Notes: generated from the letters alone by a model not told the origin. Shown: positions 33,145 through 42,597, counted from the first letter of the stretch. The stretch is DNA of 64,000 bases from Isosphaera sp. (GCA_013822345.1 PNKH01000005.1:59329-123328); one strand, 5' to 3'. Translations and numbers: made by a program.

Positions 33145-34596
33145 TCACGCCTTCTCCGGCACCTCGAACCCCTTGCGGTACGCCCGCGTCAGCAGGGCGT
33201 CGGCGTCCTTGTCGCCGACGAACCGCTCGGCCTTGGGGTCGAACGTCAGCTTCCGGCCGGCGAGCAGGTTCTTCCCGTCGAACTTGACCCCGCTCTCGCC
33301 GAGGTGCTCGGCCATCCGGGCCAGCGCCTCGGTCCCGAACTCGTTGCCGGCGAGCTTGCCGAGCTTCGGGTCGTACGCGGTCGGGGTGCCGAGCCGGTAG
33401 GAGATGTTCCCGAGGTGGCACAGCCCGCTCGACAGGTGCCCCTCCTCGATGTCGGCGTGCAGCTTCGTCAGGTCGCGGGTCCGGACGCAGTCGATGAAGT
33501 TGGCGAAGTGGTCCCCGCCGCGCCGCCGCTCGGCCGACGCCTTCGGCACCGCCTCCCCGTCGCCCTTCCCCTTCGGGTAGAACTTGCCGCCGGCGACCAC
33601 GCCCTCCTCGAAGTGGAGGACGTTGCCGACGTTCTGCCCGCGGAACCCCGGGGACTTCAGCCCGCGGGTCTCGAAGATGAGCTGGGTGTCGCCGTAGTCG
33701 AAGACGCTGACCAGGGCGTTCGGGGTCTGGCCCTGGTCGTTGTTCGCGTACCGCCCGCCCAAGCTGACCACCGACTTCGGCCACGTCGCGCCCGGGATCA
33801 CCCACCGGGCGATGTCCATCTGGTGGACGCCCTGGTTCCCGGCGTCGCCGTTCCCGAAGTCCCAGAACCAGTGCCACCGGTAGTGGACCAGGTTCTCGTG
33901 GTACGGCTGGTCCTTCGCCGGCCCGAGCCACAGGCTCCAGTCGAGTTCGGCGGGCGGGGCCTTGGCCGGCTTCGTCCCGATGTCCCCACGGGTGCTCCCG
34001 CCGGTCCCGCCGTCCTTGTAGCACAGCCCGCGGGACACGAGCAGCTTGCCGAGCTTGCCGCTCGCGGCGAGGGCCCGCAGGTCCTCCCATTGCTGGCTGC
34101 TGCGGCTCTGCGTCCCGTGCTGGACGACCCGCTTGTGCCGCCGGGCCGCCTCGACCGCGACCCGTCCCTCGTGGATGTTGTGCGAGCACGGCTTCTCGAC
34201 GTACACGTCCTTGCCCGCCTCGCAGGCCCAGATCGTCATCAGGCTGTGCCAGTGGTTCGGCGTGGCGATCGAGACGGCGTCCACGTCCTTGTCGGCGAGG
34301 GCCTTACGGACGTCGGTGACGGTCTTCGGGGCCGGCAGCCCGGCCTTCGCGGCGTTGTCGAGGTGCTTCTTGTACGTCCCGGTGTGCGGGTCCACCAGGT
34401 ACACGACCTGGACGTTCTTCATCCCGAAGAACGCCCCGGTGTGGGCGTGGCCGCGGCCGTTCAGCCCGGCGACGGCGACCCGGACGGTGTCGTTGGCCCC
34501 GAGGACGCGGCCGGACGACTTGGTGCCGGCGACGGTGACGGTCGCGCCGGCGGCGAGGGTGTGCTTAAGGAACGACCGGCGGGTGACGCGGGCCAT
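33145..34596 (-). CDS. Tat-exported Gfo/Idh/MocA-family oxidoreductase
   Basis: 483 residues. The twin-arginine signal is RVTRRSFLKHTLAAGATVTVA. The Rossmann fold begins at VRVAVAGLNGRGHAHTG, and the Gfo/Idh/MocA hallmark EKPCSHNIHEG carries the Lys that usually takes part in catalysis. Later HWFWDFGNGDAGNQGVHQMDIARWV is typical of the planctomycete secreted subfamily. These use a bound or soluble NAD(P) to oxidise sugars or sugar derivatives; many planctomycete members are exported folded. The ATG at 34596 opens the Tat motif; the longer upstream frame has no such feature. It is probably a stand-alone gene, separated from the amidohydrolase gene by a composite repeat. Confidence 0.94.
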   Translation of the reverse strand: MARVTRRSFLKHTLAAGATVTVAGTKSSGRVLGANDTVRVAVAGLNGRGHAHTGAFFGMKNVQVVYLVDPHTGTYKKHLDNAAKAGLPAPKTVTDVRKALADKDVDAVSIATPNHWHSLMTIWACEAGKDVYVEKPCSHNIHEGRVAVEAARRHKRVVQHGTQSRSSQQWEDLRALAASGKLGKLLVSRGLCYKDGGTGGSTRGDIGTKPAKAPPAELDWSLWLGPAKDQPYHENLVHYRWHWFWDFGNGDAGNQGVHQMDIARWVIPGATWPKSVVSLGGRYANNDQGQTPNALVSVFDYGDTQLIFETRGLKSPGFRGQNVGNVLHFEEGVVAGGKFYPKGKGDGEAVPKASAERRRGGDHFANFIDCVRTRDLTKLHADIEEGHLSSGLCHLGNISYRLGTPTAYDPKLGKLAGNEFGTEALARMAEHLGESGVKFDGKNLLAGRKLTFDPKAERFVGDKDADALLTRAYRKGFEVPEKA

Positions 34597-34718
34597 GTGG
34601 GAGGACCTCCGGGCGGCGGGGGAGGGGTCGGGAGGGAAGGCGATTGTTGACCATACCCGGCGGCGGGGCGGGGGGCAAACGGTTTCGGCCGGAAGCCACG
34701 CCGGAACCGCGCCCGGAC

Positions 34719-35147
34719 TCACCGCGGCGGCCGCGCCCACGCCGGCAGCGGCGTCCCCTTCTCCTCCCACGCCTGCCACGCGTTCGCCACGTCGTGGTAC
34801 TTCACCGCCCGCCCCGCCGGCAGGTGCGCCGGCGGCACCTTCCCCCCCGGCCGCCGCGCGATCGACACCGCCCGGCACACGTTCGCCCCGCCCGCGTACC
34901 CGCAGTGCACGCTCACCACGTCCCCCACCGCCACGTCCGACAGCCGGTACCGGTACCCGTCCACCTCGTCCGCCGGGAACCGGCCGGCCGCCAGGTCCGG
35001 CCCGACCGGGAACGTCCGCGGCGGCTCCGCCCCGCGCCGGATGGTGATCGACGACGCGGTCACCGACACCACCCGCCCGTCGTAGTCCGGGATCGGGAGC
35101 TCGGCCGCCGGCGGGGCGGCCATCACCAGCGGGAGGAAGAACGACAT
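34719..35147 (-). CDS. Exported protein of unknown function
   Basis: 142 residues. The N-terminus MSFFLPLVMAAPPAAEL looks like a short signal peptide. The mature part is a small beta-barrel-like domain: DYDGRVVSVTASSITIRRGAEPPRTF, RYRLSDVAVGDVVSVHC and ANVCRAVSIARRPGG. Two cysteines could pair. It follows the surface protein gene (35174-36655) by 27 bp on the same strand, so they are probably cotranscribed. No family is recognised. The tail HDVANAWQAWEEKGTPLP is unusual in composition compared with the rest. Confidence 0.8.
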   Translation of the reverse strand: MSFFLPLVMAAPPAAELPIPDYDGRVVSVTASSITIRRGAEPPRTFPVGPDLAAGRFPADEVDGYRYRLSDVAVGDVVSVHCGYAGGANVCRAVSIARRPGGKVPPAHLPAGRAVKYHDVANAWQAWEEKGTPLPAWARPPR

Positions 35148-35173
35148 GGGTGTGCCTCGGGCGACGGGGCGGG

Positions 35174-36655
35174 TCACGACACGCGGAGGAACCACTTCTT
35201 CACCGGGCCGGCGTTCGTCACGATCTCCCACCCGGCCGGCACCGCCGGCACCGACCCCTGGATCGCGACCCCGGCCTCCACCGCCAGCCACGACCGCCCG
35301 GTCGGCACCCCCCCGTAGGGCGGGTCGACCACCCCCGGCACCACCGCCACCCCCGCCCCCACCTCGAACGTCCCGGTGCAGTACCACAGGTCCCCGGCCG
35401 CCGACGCCGCCGACCCGTCCACGTCCGCGTGGTACGCCCCCGCCGTCCACCGGACGTTCCCGTTCACGTTCAGCCGGCCGATCCCGGGGGAGCCGTACAC
35501 GAACCCCGGCACCTCCGAGATGTGCACCGCCGCGCCGCTCACCACCAGGTTCCCGTCGACCGTCGCCGTCAGCTCCCCCGGTGCGGCGAACGTCTTCAGG
35601 TACCCGCCCCACAGCTCCACCCCGTTCGCCGCCCGCAGCGTCCCGCCGTTCTCGATCTCCACCCCGACCGCCGCGTCGTCCACCAGCACCGACGGCTTCG
35701 CCGGCCCCGGGGCCGCCGGCACCTGCCCGCCGAACGCCGCCGTCGCCCCGCCCGAGATGCGGAACTTCGCCCCGTCCGACACCACCATCGGCAGCCGGTC
35801 GCTGTCGAACGCCCCCGGCCCGATCACCTCGAAGAACCCGCCCCGGCGGACGTTCCACACCGCCGTGTTCCGGGACAAGACGTTCCGCATGTACAGCGTC
35901 GCCTCCGGCTGCGGGGCGGCGATCGTGAACGTCGCCCCGCCCCCGATCACCACCCCGTCCCCGCCGAGCAGGTCGATCACCCCCGGGTGGGCCAGGGCCG
36001 TCACCGACCCCCCGAACGCCTCGAACACCAGCGTGCTGCCGAGGACCAGGCCCTCCCCGCCCGGGGCGATGGCCGCCGCCCCGCCGCGGACGTTCACCGC
36101 CGAGTGGCTCATCACCCCGCCGGCCGTCCCGCCGAGCACCCCGCCGGTCCACTCGAACGCGCTCAAGGCGGTCAGCTCGGTCGCCCCCGGCAGCTGCGCC
36201 AGCGCCCCGCCGCGGACCTCCAGCACCCCGACCGCCACCCCCCGGTTCTCGACCCCGGCCGGGGACCGCGGGTCGGGCGCGGTGACGAGTCCGCGGGCCG
36301 GCTGCCGCGCACCCACGGACAGCCCGTCGTGCCCCACGGTCGCGGCCTCGTCCTCGGGGGCGAGGGTGACCGTGCCGGCGTACCCGGGGAGCAGCCGGAC
36401 GGCGGCGAAGTCGGCCTGGTCGTCCGGGAGGCCGAACCCGCGCACCCCGAAGCAGTCCGGGTTGACCGCCGAGGCGTCGAACACCAGCTCGTCCCCGGCC
36501 TCAGGGGCGCGGGCGGCCGGCGCCCCGTCGGCCCGCCAGTTCCCGGCCACGTCGAACGCGGTGCTCACCGCCCCGGTCCAGGTGAGGACCGCCGGGACCT
36601 CCCGGCCCTCCAGGGCCTCGACCCCGGGCTTCAGGCGGCGGAAGCTGGAGACCAT
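35174..36655 (-). CDS. Planctomycete surface or secreted protein with LEGREVPA signature
   Basis: 493 residues. The start MVSSFRRLKPGVEALEGREVPA is the N-terminal signature of large exported planctomycete proteins (R..P.VE.LE.R.VPA). The rest is low in charged residues and rich in G, A and V, with repeating beta-strand-turn elements (for example VLEVRGGALAQLPGATELTALSAFEWTGGVLGG, GGDGVVIGGGATFTI and GNLVVSGAAVHIS), a pattern of autotransporter-like beta-helices. No catalytic motif is seen. The ATG at 36655 has a possible promoter upstream. The longer open frame on this strand that extends to 38908 is an antisense artefact of the AAA gene. Its role may be surface attachment or structure. Confidence 0.85.
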   Translation of the reverse strand: MVSSFRRLKPGVEALEGREVPAVLTWTGAVSTAFDVAGNWRADGAPAARAPEAGDELVFDASAVNPDCFGVRGFGLPDDQADFAAVRLLPGYAGTVTLAPEDEAATVGHDGLSVGARQPARGLVTAPDPRSPAGVENRGVAVGVLEVRGGALAQLPGATELTALSAFEWTGGVLGGTAGGVMSHSAVNVRGGAAAIAPGGEGLVLGSTLVFEAFGGSVTALAHPGVIDLLGGDGVVIGGGATFTIAAPQPEATLYMRNVLSRNTAVWNVRRGGFFEVIGPGAFDSDRLPMVVSDGAKFRISGGATAAFGGQVPAAPGPAKPSVLVDDAAVGVEIENGGTLRAANGVELWGGYLKTFAAPGELTATVDGNLVVSGAAVHISEVPGFVYGSPGIGRLNVNGNVRWTAGAYHADVDGSAASAAGDLWYCTGTFEVGAGVAVVPGVVDPPYGGVPTGRSWLAVEAGVAIQGSVPAVPAGWEIVTNAGPVKKWFLRVS

Positions 36656-36713
36656 GCGCACGGCGGTCTTCCTCTGGCGGGCGGGTGCGGACGTTCGTGG
36701 GTCGGGTCCGGGG

Positions 36714-36741
36714 CTGATACCACGCCGCCCGGCGCGGTCAA
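36714..36741 (-). promoter_or_regulatory. Putative sigma-70 promoter of the surface protein gene
   Basis: Reading the minus strand, TTGACC (36741-36736) and TATCAG (36719-36714) are 16 bases apart, about 60 bp upstream of the ATG at 36655. Both hexamers match the housekeeping consensus at four positions or more. It lies in the divergent region between the surface protein and the AAA ATPase gene. Confidence 0.4.
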
Positions 36742-36916
36742 GCCGAGTGCGCGGCGGGAATAAATCCGCCCGCGGCGCGTCGTGCTGTCGGCCGCGCCCG
36801 CGCGGCCGTCGCGGTGCCGGCCGGCCGGCCGGTGCAACAACCCACCCGACCCCGACCGCCCCGAGAGGCGGACCGTGATCCACCCCCTCGCCCGGACCCC
36901 CGGGAGGAGACCACCC

Positions 36917-38440
36917 GTGCAAGACACCGCGTTCGGCCTGCTCGCCGGGGGCGCCGCCCTCGGCCTCGTCGCCAGCATGTGGACCAAGATCAAGGGCGTC
37001 GCGTGGCGACTCGTCGGCATGTTCGTCCAGCGGGTCGAGATCCCGACCGAGGCCGGGCACGACGCCGTCGTCGCGTACCTGATCGCCCACTACCGGCGGT
37101 CCCGGAACTACGACCGGATGTACGGCGCGAGCTGGGAGTACCAGCGGGACGGGCGGTACGGGCTCGTCCCGTACGAGGTGTACGGGAACCGCACCCTGAT
37201 CCTGTGGAATGGCTGGTTCCCGTTCCTGTTCTCGAACCAGGTCGAGAGCAAGGCCGCGTCCGGGAAGGGGGCGGCCGACGGGTCCTCGTCCGGCGGCGGG
37301 ATGAAGGTGTACTCGACCCTCACCTTCCTCCGCGGGACGCTCGACGTGGAGAGGATCCTGCGGGAGGCGTGCGCCGCCCGGAACGGCATCTCGTGGGCGA
37401 CCGAGGACGCGCAGGCGGCGACGAAGAACCGGTTCTGCATCCACCACGTCCCGCCGCGCGGGGACGGGAACGAGTCCGGCGGCGGGAGCGACGGGCTGGC
37501 GTGGTACCAGCAGGGGAACTACCGCCTCCTGTCGCACACCCCGGACCAGCTCGGGAAGGCCCGTGCGGCCGGCGGGCGGGCCCTCGACAACCTGATCTTC
37601 CCGCGGCGGGTGACGGACCTGATCCGGGAGATCGAGCTGTGGCGGAAGAGCCGGGACTGGTACCAGGAGCGCGGCATCCCGTGGAAGCGCGGGTGGCTGA
37701 TGTACGGCCCGCCGGGGACCGGCAAGACGGCCCTGGCCCGGGCGTTCGCCGAGGACCTGAACCTGCCGATCTACGTCTACAACCTGGCCGAGATGACGAA
37801 CCACGACCTGACCAAGGCGTGGACCGAGATGCAGACCAACACACCGTGCATCGCCCTGATCGAGGACATCGACAACGTGTTCCACGGGCGGGAGAACGTC
37901 GTCCGCCGGCCGGGGCTGTTCCCGATGGTGGTGCCGGACCCGAAGGCGGACGCCGCCGGGGCGGCGGCCGGCCGCAACCCGCTCGGCCCGCCGCTCACCT
38001 TCGACTGCCTCCTGAACTGCCTGGACGGGGTCGAGCGGGCGGACGGGATCTTCACCGTCGTCACCACCAACGACCTGTCGAAGATCGACCCGGCGCTCGG
38101 CCTGCCGCGGCAGCTGCCGGACGGCACGACGGAGTTCATCAGCACCCGGCCCGGGCGGGTGGACAAGGCGGTCGAGCTGACGTACCTGGAGGCGGCCGAC
38201 AAGAAGCGGATGGCCGCCCGCATCCTCGGGGCGTACGAGCCGGAGCACCTGGAGATGCTCGCGTTCATCGACCGGTACCCGGACCTGGCCGAGACCCCGG
38301 CCCAGTTCCAGGAGCGGTGCGCCCAGGTCGCCCTGAAGTGCTTCTGGCGCGAGGCGGCGGACGCCGAGGCCGGCGGCCGCCGGGGCTGGTTCGCGGACCT
38401 CGCCGCCCGCTTGGCCGGCGAACCCGCCCGGGCGGGCTGA
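36917..38440 (+). CDS. BCS1-like AAA ATPase with N-terminal membrane segment
   Basis: 507 residues. The GTG at 36917 is chosen because GGAGGAGA lies just upstream and the product then opens with one hydrophobic helix (TAFGLLAGGAALGLVASMW). The central part resembles the BCS1 N-domain. The AAA core is about 255-450: Walker A YGPPGTGKTALARAFAEDL, Walker B CIALIEDIDNVFHG, sensor 1 VTTNDLSKIDPAL, and the arginine finger in STRPGRVD. BCS1 extracts folded proteins across the mitochondrial inner membrane. Bacterial members are uncommon outside some phyla, and their substrates are unknown. A role in moving proteins across or out of the planctomycete membrane would be speculation. It is monocistronic, followed by a perfect 50-bp palindrome. 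Confidence 0.9.
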   Translation: MQDTAFGLLAGGAALGLVASMWTKIKGVAWRLVGMFVQRVEIPTEAGHDAVVAYLIAHYRRSRNYDRMYGASWEYQRDGRYGLVPYEVYGNRTLILWNGWFPFLFSNQVESKAASGKGAADGSSSGGGMKVYSTLTFLRGTLDVERILREACAARNGISWATEDAQAATKNRFCIHHVPPRGDGNESGGGSDGLAWYQQGNYRLLSHTPDQLGKARAAGGRALDNLIFPRRVTDLIREIELWRKSRDWYQERGIPWKRGWLMYGPPGTGKTALARAFAEDLNLPIYVYNLAEMTNHDLTKAWTEMQTNTPCIALIEDIDNVFHGRENVVRRPGLFPMVVPDPKADAAGAAAGRNPLGPPLTFDCLLNCLDGVERADGIFTVVTTNDLSKIDPALGLPRQLPDGTTEFISTRPGRVDKAVELTYLEAADKKRMAARILGAYEPEHLEMLAFIDRYPDLAETPAQFQERCAQVALKCFWREAADAEAGGRRGWFADLAARLAGEPARAG

Positions 38441-38457
38441 CGTAGACTTCAACGAGC

Positions 38458-38507
38458 CCCGGTTAGCGACGCGTCGCAGACGCGTCTGCGACGCGTCGCT
38501 AACCGGG
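38458..38507. repeat. Perfect 50-bp palindrome (25-bp arms, no loop)
   Basis: 38458-38482 and 38483-38507 are perfect complements with no spacer. Internal units of GCGACGCGTCGC make it doubly symmetrical. It follows the AAA gene stop by 17 bp, and a further gene begins 41 bp later. Confidence 0.97.
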
Positions 38508-38548
38508 ACGCGAGTAACCCGGGGGGCTAACCGAGGCATCGACCACCC

Positions 38549-39397
38549 ATGTCCCGCCGCGTCGCCGCCGCCCTCGTGCTCGTGGCCCTGGCCTTGGGGG
38601 TGGTGGCGGTCGCCGTCCCGCTGATCCAGCGGACCCGGCTGAACGCCAACCTCGCCGCGTCCCGGAACAACCTCCGCGACCTGTCCCTGTTCGCCGCCCA
38701 CCACGCCGCCCCCGACCCCCGCACCGACCCGGCGAAGCTGCCGACCGAGATCCCCGCGGCGACGGTCGTCCTCCCCGGCGTCGCCCCCGACGACCGGCTC
38801 AGTTGGGTCGTCGCCCTGATCCCGTCGCTCGACCAGCGGCGGCACCCGGTCGAGCAACTCCTCGCCGCGGTGAGGCCGGACCGGCCGTGGGCCGACGACG
38901 CGAACCAAGCGGCCGGCCGCACCCGGCTCGCCGTCCTGCTCTGCCCGGAGAACACACCCGAGGTCCCGCCGACCGCCCCGGCCGTCACCTGCTACGTCGG
39001 CATCGCCGGCCTCGGCCGGGACGCGGCCGCCATCCCGCTCGCGCCCGGGGTGGTGACCCCGCCGCGCGCCGGGGCGTTCCGGTACGACGGCCCGACGCCG
39101 TTCGCCCGGATCACCGACGGGCTGAGCCAGACGCTGCTGATGGCCGAGACGGCGGACGCCCCGGGGCCGTGGCTGCGCGGCGGGTTCTCGACCGCCCGCG
39201 GCCTCGACGACGGCCCGGAGGCGAAGCCGCCGATCGGGTTCGGGGGGCAGTTCGGCGGGTTCTTCCCGACCGGGGCGAACGCGGCGATGTGCGACGGGGC
39301 GGTGCGGACGTTCACCCCGGAGACGGACCGGCGGGTGCTGGACCGCCTGGCGACGATCGCGGGGGAGGGGGGCGACGCGGTGGGAGTGCCGGACTGA
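38549..39397 (+). CDS. DUF1559-like protein without a pilin motif
   Basis: 282 residues. It opens with a membrane helix (VAAALVLVALALGVVAVAVPLIQ), followed by RTRLNANLAASRNNLRDLSLFAAHH, which matches the second segment of DUF1559 (N.LKQ.GLA.HN), and ends with GANAAMCDGAVRTFTPE, the display loop. FTLIELLVV is missing: the pilin cleavage motif is replaced by a plain hydrophobic anchor. The ATG at 38549 lies 42 bp after the 50-bp palindrome. Like other family members its role is unknown. It is convergent with the next gene across a 39-bp-arm inverted repeat. Confidence 0.85.
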   Translation: MSRRVAAALVLVALALGVVAVAVPLIQRTRLNANLAASRNNLRDLSLFAAHHAAPDPRTDPAKLPTEIPAATVVLPGVAPDDRLSWVVALIPSLDQRRHPVEQLLAAVRPDRPWADDANQAAGRTRLAVLLCPENTPEVPPTAPAVTCYVGIAGLGRDAAAIPLAPGVVTPPRAGAFRYDGPTPFARITDGLSQTLLMAETADAPGPWLRGGFSTARGLDDGPEAKPPIGFGGQFGGFFPTGANAAMCDGAVRTFTPETDRRVLDRLATIAGEGGDAVGVPD

Positions 39398-39405
39398 GAT
39401 TGAAC

Positions 39406-39486
39406 CGTTTAGCCGCGACGCGGAGTCCGCGGAGGGGAGCGCGAGCGTCGCGCTCCCCTCCGCGGACTCCGCGTCGCGGCTAAACG
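39406..39486. repeat. Inverted repeat, 39-bp perfect arms
   Basis: Arms at 39406-39444 and 39448-39486 with a 3-base loop, the most compact long hairpin of the window. It lies exactly between the stops of two convergent genes (8 and 10 bp away) and could end both transcripts. Confidence 0.97.
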
Positions 39487-39496
39487 GGGACGCCGA

Positions 39497-40222
39497 TCAC
39501 TTCTCGCCATAGGCCTTGTAGGTGTACGGCCTGGCCGGGGTGGCCTTCGGCAGCGAGACCGGCAGGCCGGCCGGCGCCGGCCTGGCCTCCGGGGCGGGGA
39601 GCGGGACCGGGTTGGCCGGGCCGCCGTCGTACCGGAAGGTGCCGTCCGCCGGGGCGGCCGGGGCCGGCTCGCGGGCCGCCGTCGGGTTGTTCGCGACCTT
39701 CAGCCCGAGCGACACGACCGGGGCCGCGAGGTCGTCCTTGGTCCCGCTGATCCCGCAGTAGAACCCGTTGCCGAACCCGTACCCGAACCCGTTGTAGAAC
39801 CCGCCGAACCCCCCGTAGTACGGGTAGAACGAGCGGGAGTAGTACGACGTGTAGAACGCCGGCCGGAACCCGCCGTAGTAGCCGGGGTAGAACCCGCCGT
39901 ACCCGAACCCGCGGTTGAACCCGTACCCCGCGAAGCCCGGGGAGAACCCGCGGTAGCCGAACCCCCCGAACCCCGGGTAGAACCCGCGGTTGAACCCGTA
40001 CCCGCCGTACCCGAACCCGCCGTAGTAGCCGCCGTAGTACCGGCGGTATCCGGTCAGCTCGGTGTCGTCGGCCGCGGCCGCCTGGGCCGCGGTCCCCTGG
40101 CCGCCGAGCGTCATCGTCGTACCGAACCCGGCCTTCACCGGCCCGTCGTCCGCGGCCGCGCCGCCGCCCCACGCCAGCCCCGCCGCGACGGCGAGCGCCG
40201 GCACCCCGATCGTGCGAGCCAT
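39497..40222 (-). CDS. Exported tyrosine/glycine/phenylalanine-rich repeat protein
   Basis: 241 residues. A signal peptide (IGVPALAVAAGLAWGGGAAADD) is followed by about 100 residues of low-complexity GYGGYGFNRGFYPGFGGFGYRGF-like repeats dominated by G, Y and F, a short conserved part around one Cys (NGFYCGISGTKDD), and a proline-rich tail. Similar G/Y/F-rich exported proteins are frequent in planctomycetes, and aromatic-glycine repeats in general can form adhesive or phase-separating matrices. The ATG at 40222 begins the signal. It faces the preceding DUF1559-like gene convergently; the BON protein gene lies divergently 200 bp upstream. Confidence 0.87.
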   Translation of the reverse strand: MARTIGVPALAVAAGLAWGGGAAADDGPVKAGFGTTMTLGGQGTAAQAAAADDTELTGYRRYYGGYYGGFGYGGYGFNRGFYPGFGGFGYRGFSPGFAGYGFNRGFGYGGFYPGYYGGFRPAFYTSYYSRSFYPYYGGFGGFYNGFGYGFGNGFYCGISGTKDDLAAPVVSLGLKVANNPTAAREPAPAAPADGTFRYDGGPANPVPLPAPEARPAPAGLPVSLPKATPARPYTYKAYGEK

Positions 40223-40429
40223 GTTGTCCGTCCTCCGAATGGCTGTCGGTCCGGAGACCTCCGATCTCGATGGCGTCGGGTCCCGCTGGCGTGCCATCCG
40301 CACGGATTGTAGCGGCCGGGCAGGCGGGGTTAAAGCCGGCGCCGCCAGAACGTCGGCCCGCCGCCCGCGGCGCGGGGCGCGGTGGGTCAGGCTTTCCGGC
40401 CCGACCGATGTCGAAGCCCGGAGGCCGAC

Positions 40430-40825
40430 GTGCGCCCGTTCCTGCTGTTCCTGGTGCTGGTCGGCCTGTTCGTCGGCCTGGTCGGGAGCCGGTTCCGGGC
40501 GTCGGACGGGGAGCGGCTGGCGGCGGCGGCCCGGCGGGTCGGGGCGAAGGTGCGGGCCGCGCTGCCGCCGGCGCTGGACCCGGCCGCGCTGTCGGAGGCA
40601 CTGCGGCGCGAGTTGCCGTCGCGCACCGAGGATGCGGTCCGGGCGCGGCTGGCGGCCGACCGGCGGCTGGCCGGGTGCGGGGTGGCGGTGTCGGGGGAGG
40701 GCGGGGTGGTGACGCTGCGGGGCGTGGTGCCGGACGCGACCGCCCGGCGGGTGGCGGTGAGCCTGGCCGAGAACACCGCCGGGGTCGAGCGGGTGGTGGA
40801 CGAACTGGCCGTGCCCGTCGAGTAG
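40430..40825 (+). CDS. BON-domain protein with N-terminal anchor
   Basis: 131 residues. The GTG at 40430 is used because GGAGGCC lies upstream and the product then starts VRPFLLFLVLVGLFVGLVG, a membrane anchor or signal. The last 75 residues are a BON domain: VRARLAADRRLAGCGVAVSGEGGVVTLRGVVPDATARRVAVSLAENTAGVERVVDELAV, with the central V.L.G.V....... R..A...A....GV..V...L pattern. BON domains bind phospholipids or act at the cell envelope. Its stop is close to groEL, which is convergent. The gene is probably stress-related only by analogy; there is no direct evidence. Confidence 0.85.
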   Translation: MRPFLLFLVLVGLFVGLVGSRFRASDGERLAAAARRVGAKVRAALPPALDPAALSEALRRELPSRTEDAVRARLAADRRLAGCGVAVSGEGGVVTLRGVVPDATARRVAVSLAENTAGVERVVDELAVPVE

Positions 40826-40923
40826 TGGGCAGTGGTTAGTGGACAGTGGGCAGTTGAAAACCAAGCGGCCCGTGAACCGACCTGGTTCCCGGGCCGCGTC
40901 GTGCTTTTGATCACCCACTCTCG

Positions 40924-42597
40924 TCAGTACATGTCGTCGTACCCGCCGCCGGCGGCCCCGCCCTTCTTCTCGTCCTTCTTCTGCTCCTCGGCGATCATCG
41001 CGTCCGAGGTGAGCAGCAGGGTGGCGACGCTGGCCGCGTTCTGGAGGGCGCTGCGGACCACCTTGGTCGGGTCGATGATCCCCTTCTTCACCATGTCGGT
41101 GTACTCCCCGGCCCGGGCGTCGTACCCGTAGTTCCGGTCCGGGTTCTTCAGCACCTCGGCGGCCACCACGTTCCCGTCCTCGCCGGCGTTCTCGACGATC
41201 TGCCGGGCCGGGGCCTTGCACGCCCGGACCACGATCTTGTACCCGACCTCCTCGTCCGGGGTCAGCCCCTGCGGGGCCTTCAGCCCCTGGCTGGCCCGCA
41301 ACAGCGCGATCCCGCCGCCCGGCAGGATCCCCTCCTGGTGCGCGGCCTTGGTCGCGTGCATCGCGTCCTCGACCCGCATCTTCTTCTCCTTCACCTCGCT
41401 CTCGGTCGCCCCGCCGACGTTGATCTTCGCCACCCCGCCGGACAGCTTGGCGATCCGCTCGCTCAGCTTCTCCTTGTCGTAGTCGCTGGTGCTCTTGTCC
41501 AGCTCCTTCTGGATGCTCCCGATCCGGGCCTGGATCGCCTCCTTCCGGGCCTTGTCCTTGGCGTCCACGATCAGGGTGGTGTTGTCCTTGTCCACCTTGA
41601 TCTTCTTCGCCTGGCCGAGGTCCTCCAGGGTCACCCCCTCGAGCTTCACCCCCAGGTCCTCGAAGATCGCCTTCCCGCCGGTCAGGATGGCGATGTCCTG
41701 CAGCATCGCCTTGCGGCGGTCGCCGTACCCCGGGGCCTTGACCGCGCACACCTTGAACTGCCCCTGCGTCCGCAGGACGTTCACCACCAGCGTCGCCAGC
41801 GCCTCCCCGTCCACCTCCTCGGCGATGATCAGGAGCGGCTTCCGCTGCTCGACCACCTTCTCCAGGATCGGGATCAGGTCCCGGCTGCTGGAGATCTTCT
41901 TCTCGTACACCAGGACGTAGGCGTCCTCGAAGACGGTCTCCATCGCCTCGGCGTCGGTCACGAAGTACGGGGACAGGTACCCGCGGTCGAACTGCATCCC
42001 CTCGACGAACTCGTGGTCGGTGGCCATCGTCTTGGCCTCCTCCACGGTGATCACCCCGTCCTTCCCGACCTTGAACATGGCGTCGGCGATGATCTTCCCG
42101 ATCACCGCGTCCCCGTTCGCCGCGACGGTGGCGACGTTCTCCAGGTTCTGGCGCTCCTTGCCGCGGTCCTTCTCGTCCGACACCGGGATGCTCATCTTCT
42201 TCGAGAGCACCTCGACCACGTCCTCGACCGCCTTCTCGATCCCGCGCTTCATCAGCATCGGGTTGGTCCCGGCGACCACCGCCTTCAGCCCCTCGTTGAA
42301 GATCGCCTCGGCCAGCACGGTCGCGGTCGTGGTCCCGTCCCCGGCCACGTCGCTGGTCTTGGAGGCCACCTCCTTGACCATGCTCGCACCCATGTTCTCG
42401 TAGTGGTCCGGGAGCTGGATCTCCTTGGCCACCGTGACCCCGTCCTTGGTCACCGTCGGGCTGCCGAACGACTTCTGGATGATGACGTTCCGGCCCTTCG
42501 GCCCGAGGGTTACCTTCACCGCCCGGGCGAGCTTCGAGATCCCGCGCCTCATCGCCTCGCGGGCCTCCTGGTCGAACGCGATCTGCTTGGCGGCCAT
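40924..42597 (-). CDS. groL: Chaperonin GroEL
   Basis: 557 residues, slightly longer than typical because of its tail. All hallmarks are seen: [48 protein letters not shown] (ATP-binding Asp), the apical-domain region [17 protein letters not shown] and [21 protein letters not shown], and the equatorial [13 protein letters not shown]. The tail reads [14 protein letters not shown] rather than the GGM-repeat tail of the E. coli protein. It encloses unfolded proteins together with GroES, using ATP. groES lies 60 bp upstream on the same strand, so they form an operon. No CIRCE inverted repeat (TTAGCACTC-N9-GAGTGCTAA) is visible upstream. Confidence 0.98.
   Translation of the reverse strand: MAAKQIAFDQEAREAMRRGISKLARAVKVTLGPKGRNVIIQKSFGSPTVTKDGVTVAKEIQLPDHYENMGASMVKEVASKTSDVAGDGTTTATVLAEAIFNEGLKAVVAGTNPMLMKRGIEKAVEDVVEVLSKKMSIPVSDEKDRGKERQNLENVATVAANGDAVIGKIIADAMFKVGKDGVITVEEAKTMATDHEFVEGMQFDRGYLSPYFVTDAEAMETVFEDAYVLVYEKKISSSRDLIPILEKVVEQRKPLLIIAEEVDGEALATLVVNVLRTQGQFKVCAVKAPGYGDRRKAMLQDIAILTGGKAIFEDLGVKLEGVTLEDLGQAKKIKVDKDNTTLIVDAKDKARKEAIQARIGSIQKELDKSTSDYDKEKLSERIAKLSGGVAKINVGGATESEVKEKKMRVEDAMHATKAAHQEGILPGGGIALLRASQGLKAPQGLTPDEEVGYKIVVRACKAPARQIVENAGEDGNVVAAEVLKNPDRNYGYDARAGEYTDMVKKGIIDPTKVVRSALQNAASVATLLLTSDAMIAEEQKKDEKKGGAAGGGYDDMY

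Noticed and set aside
35174..38908. Very long minus-strand open frame continuing past the surface protein start
   Set aside because: The part above 36655 lies antisense to the AAA ATPase gene, whose domains are clear. High GC with G/C at third positions keeps the opposite frames open, so the extension is an artefact.
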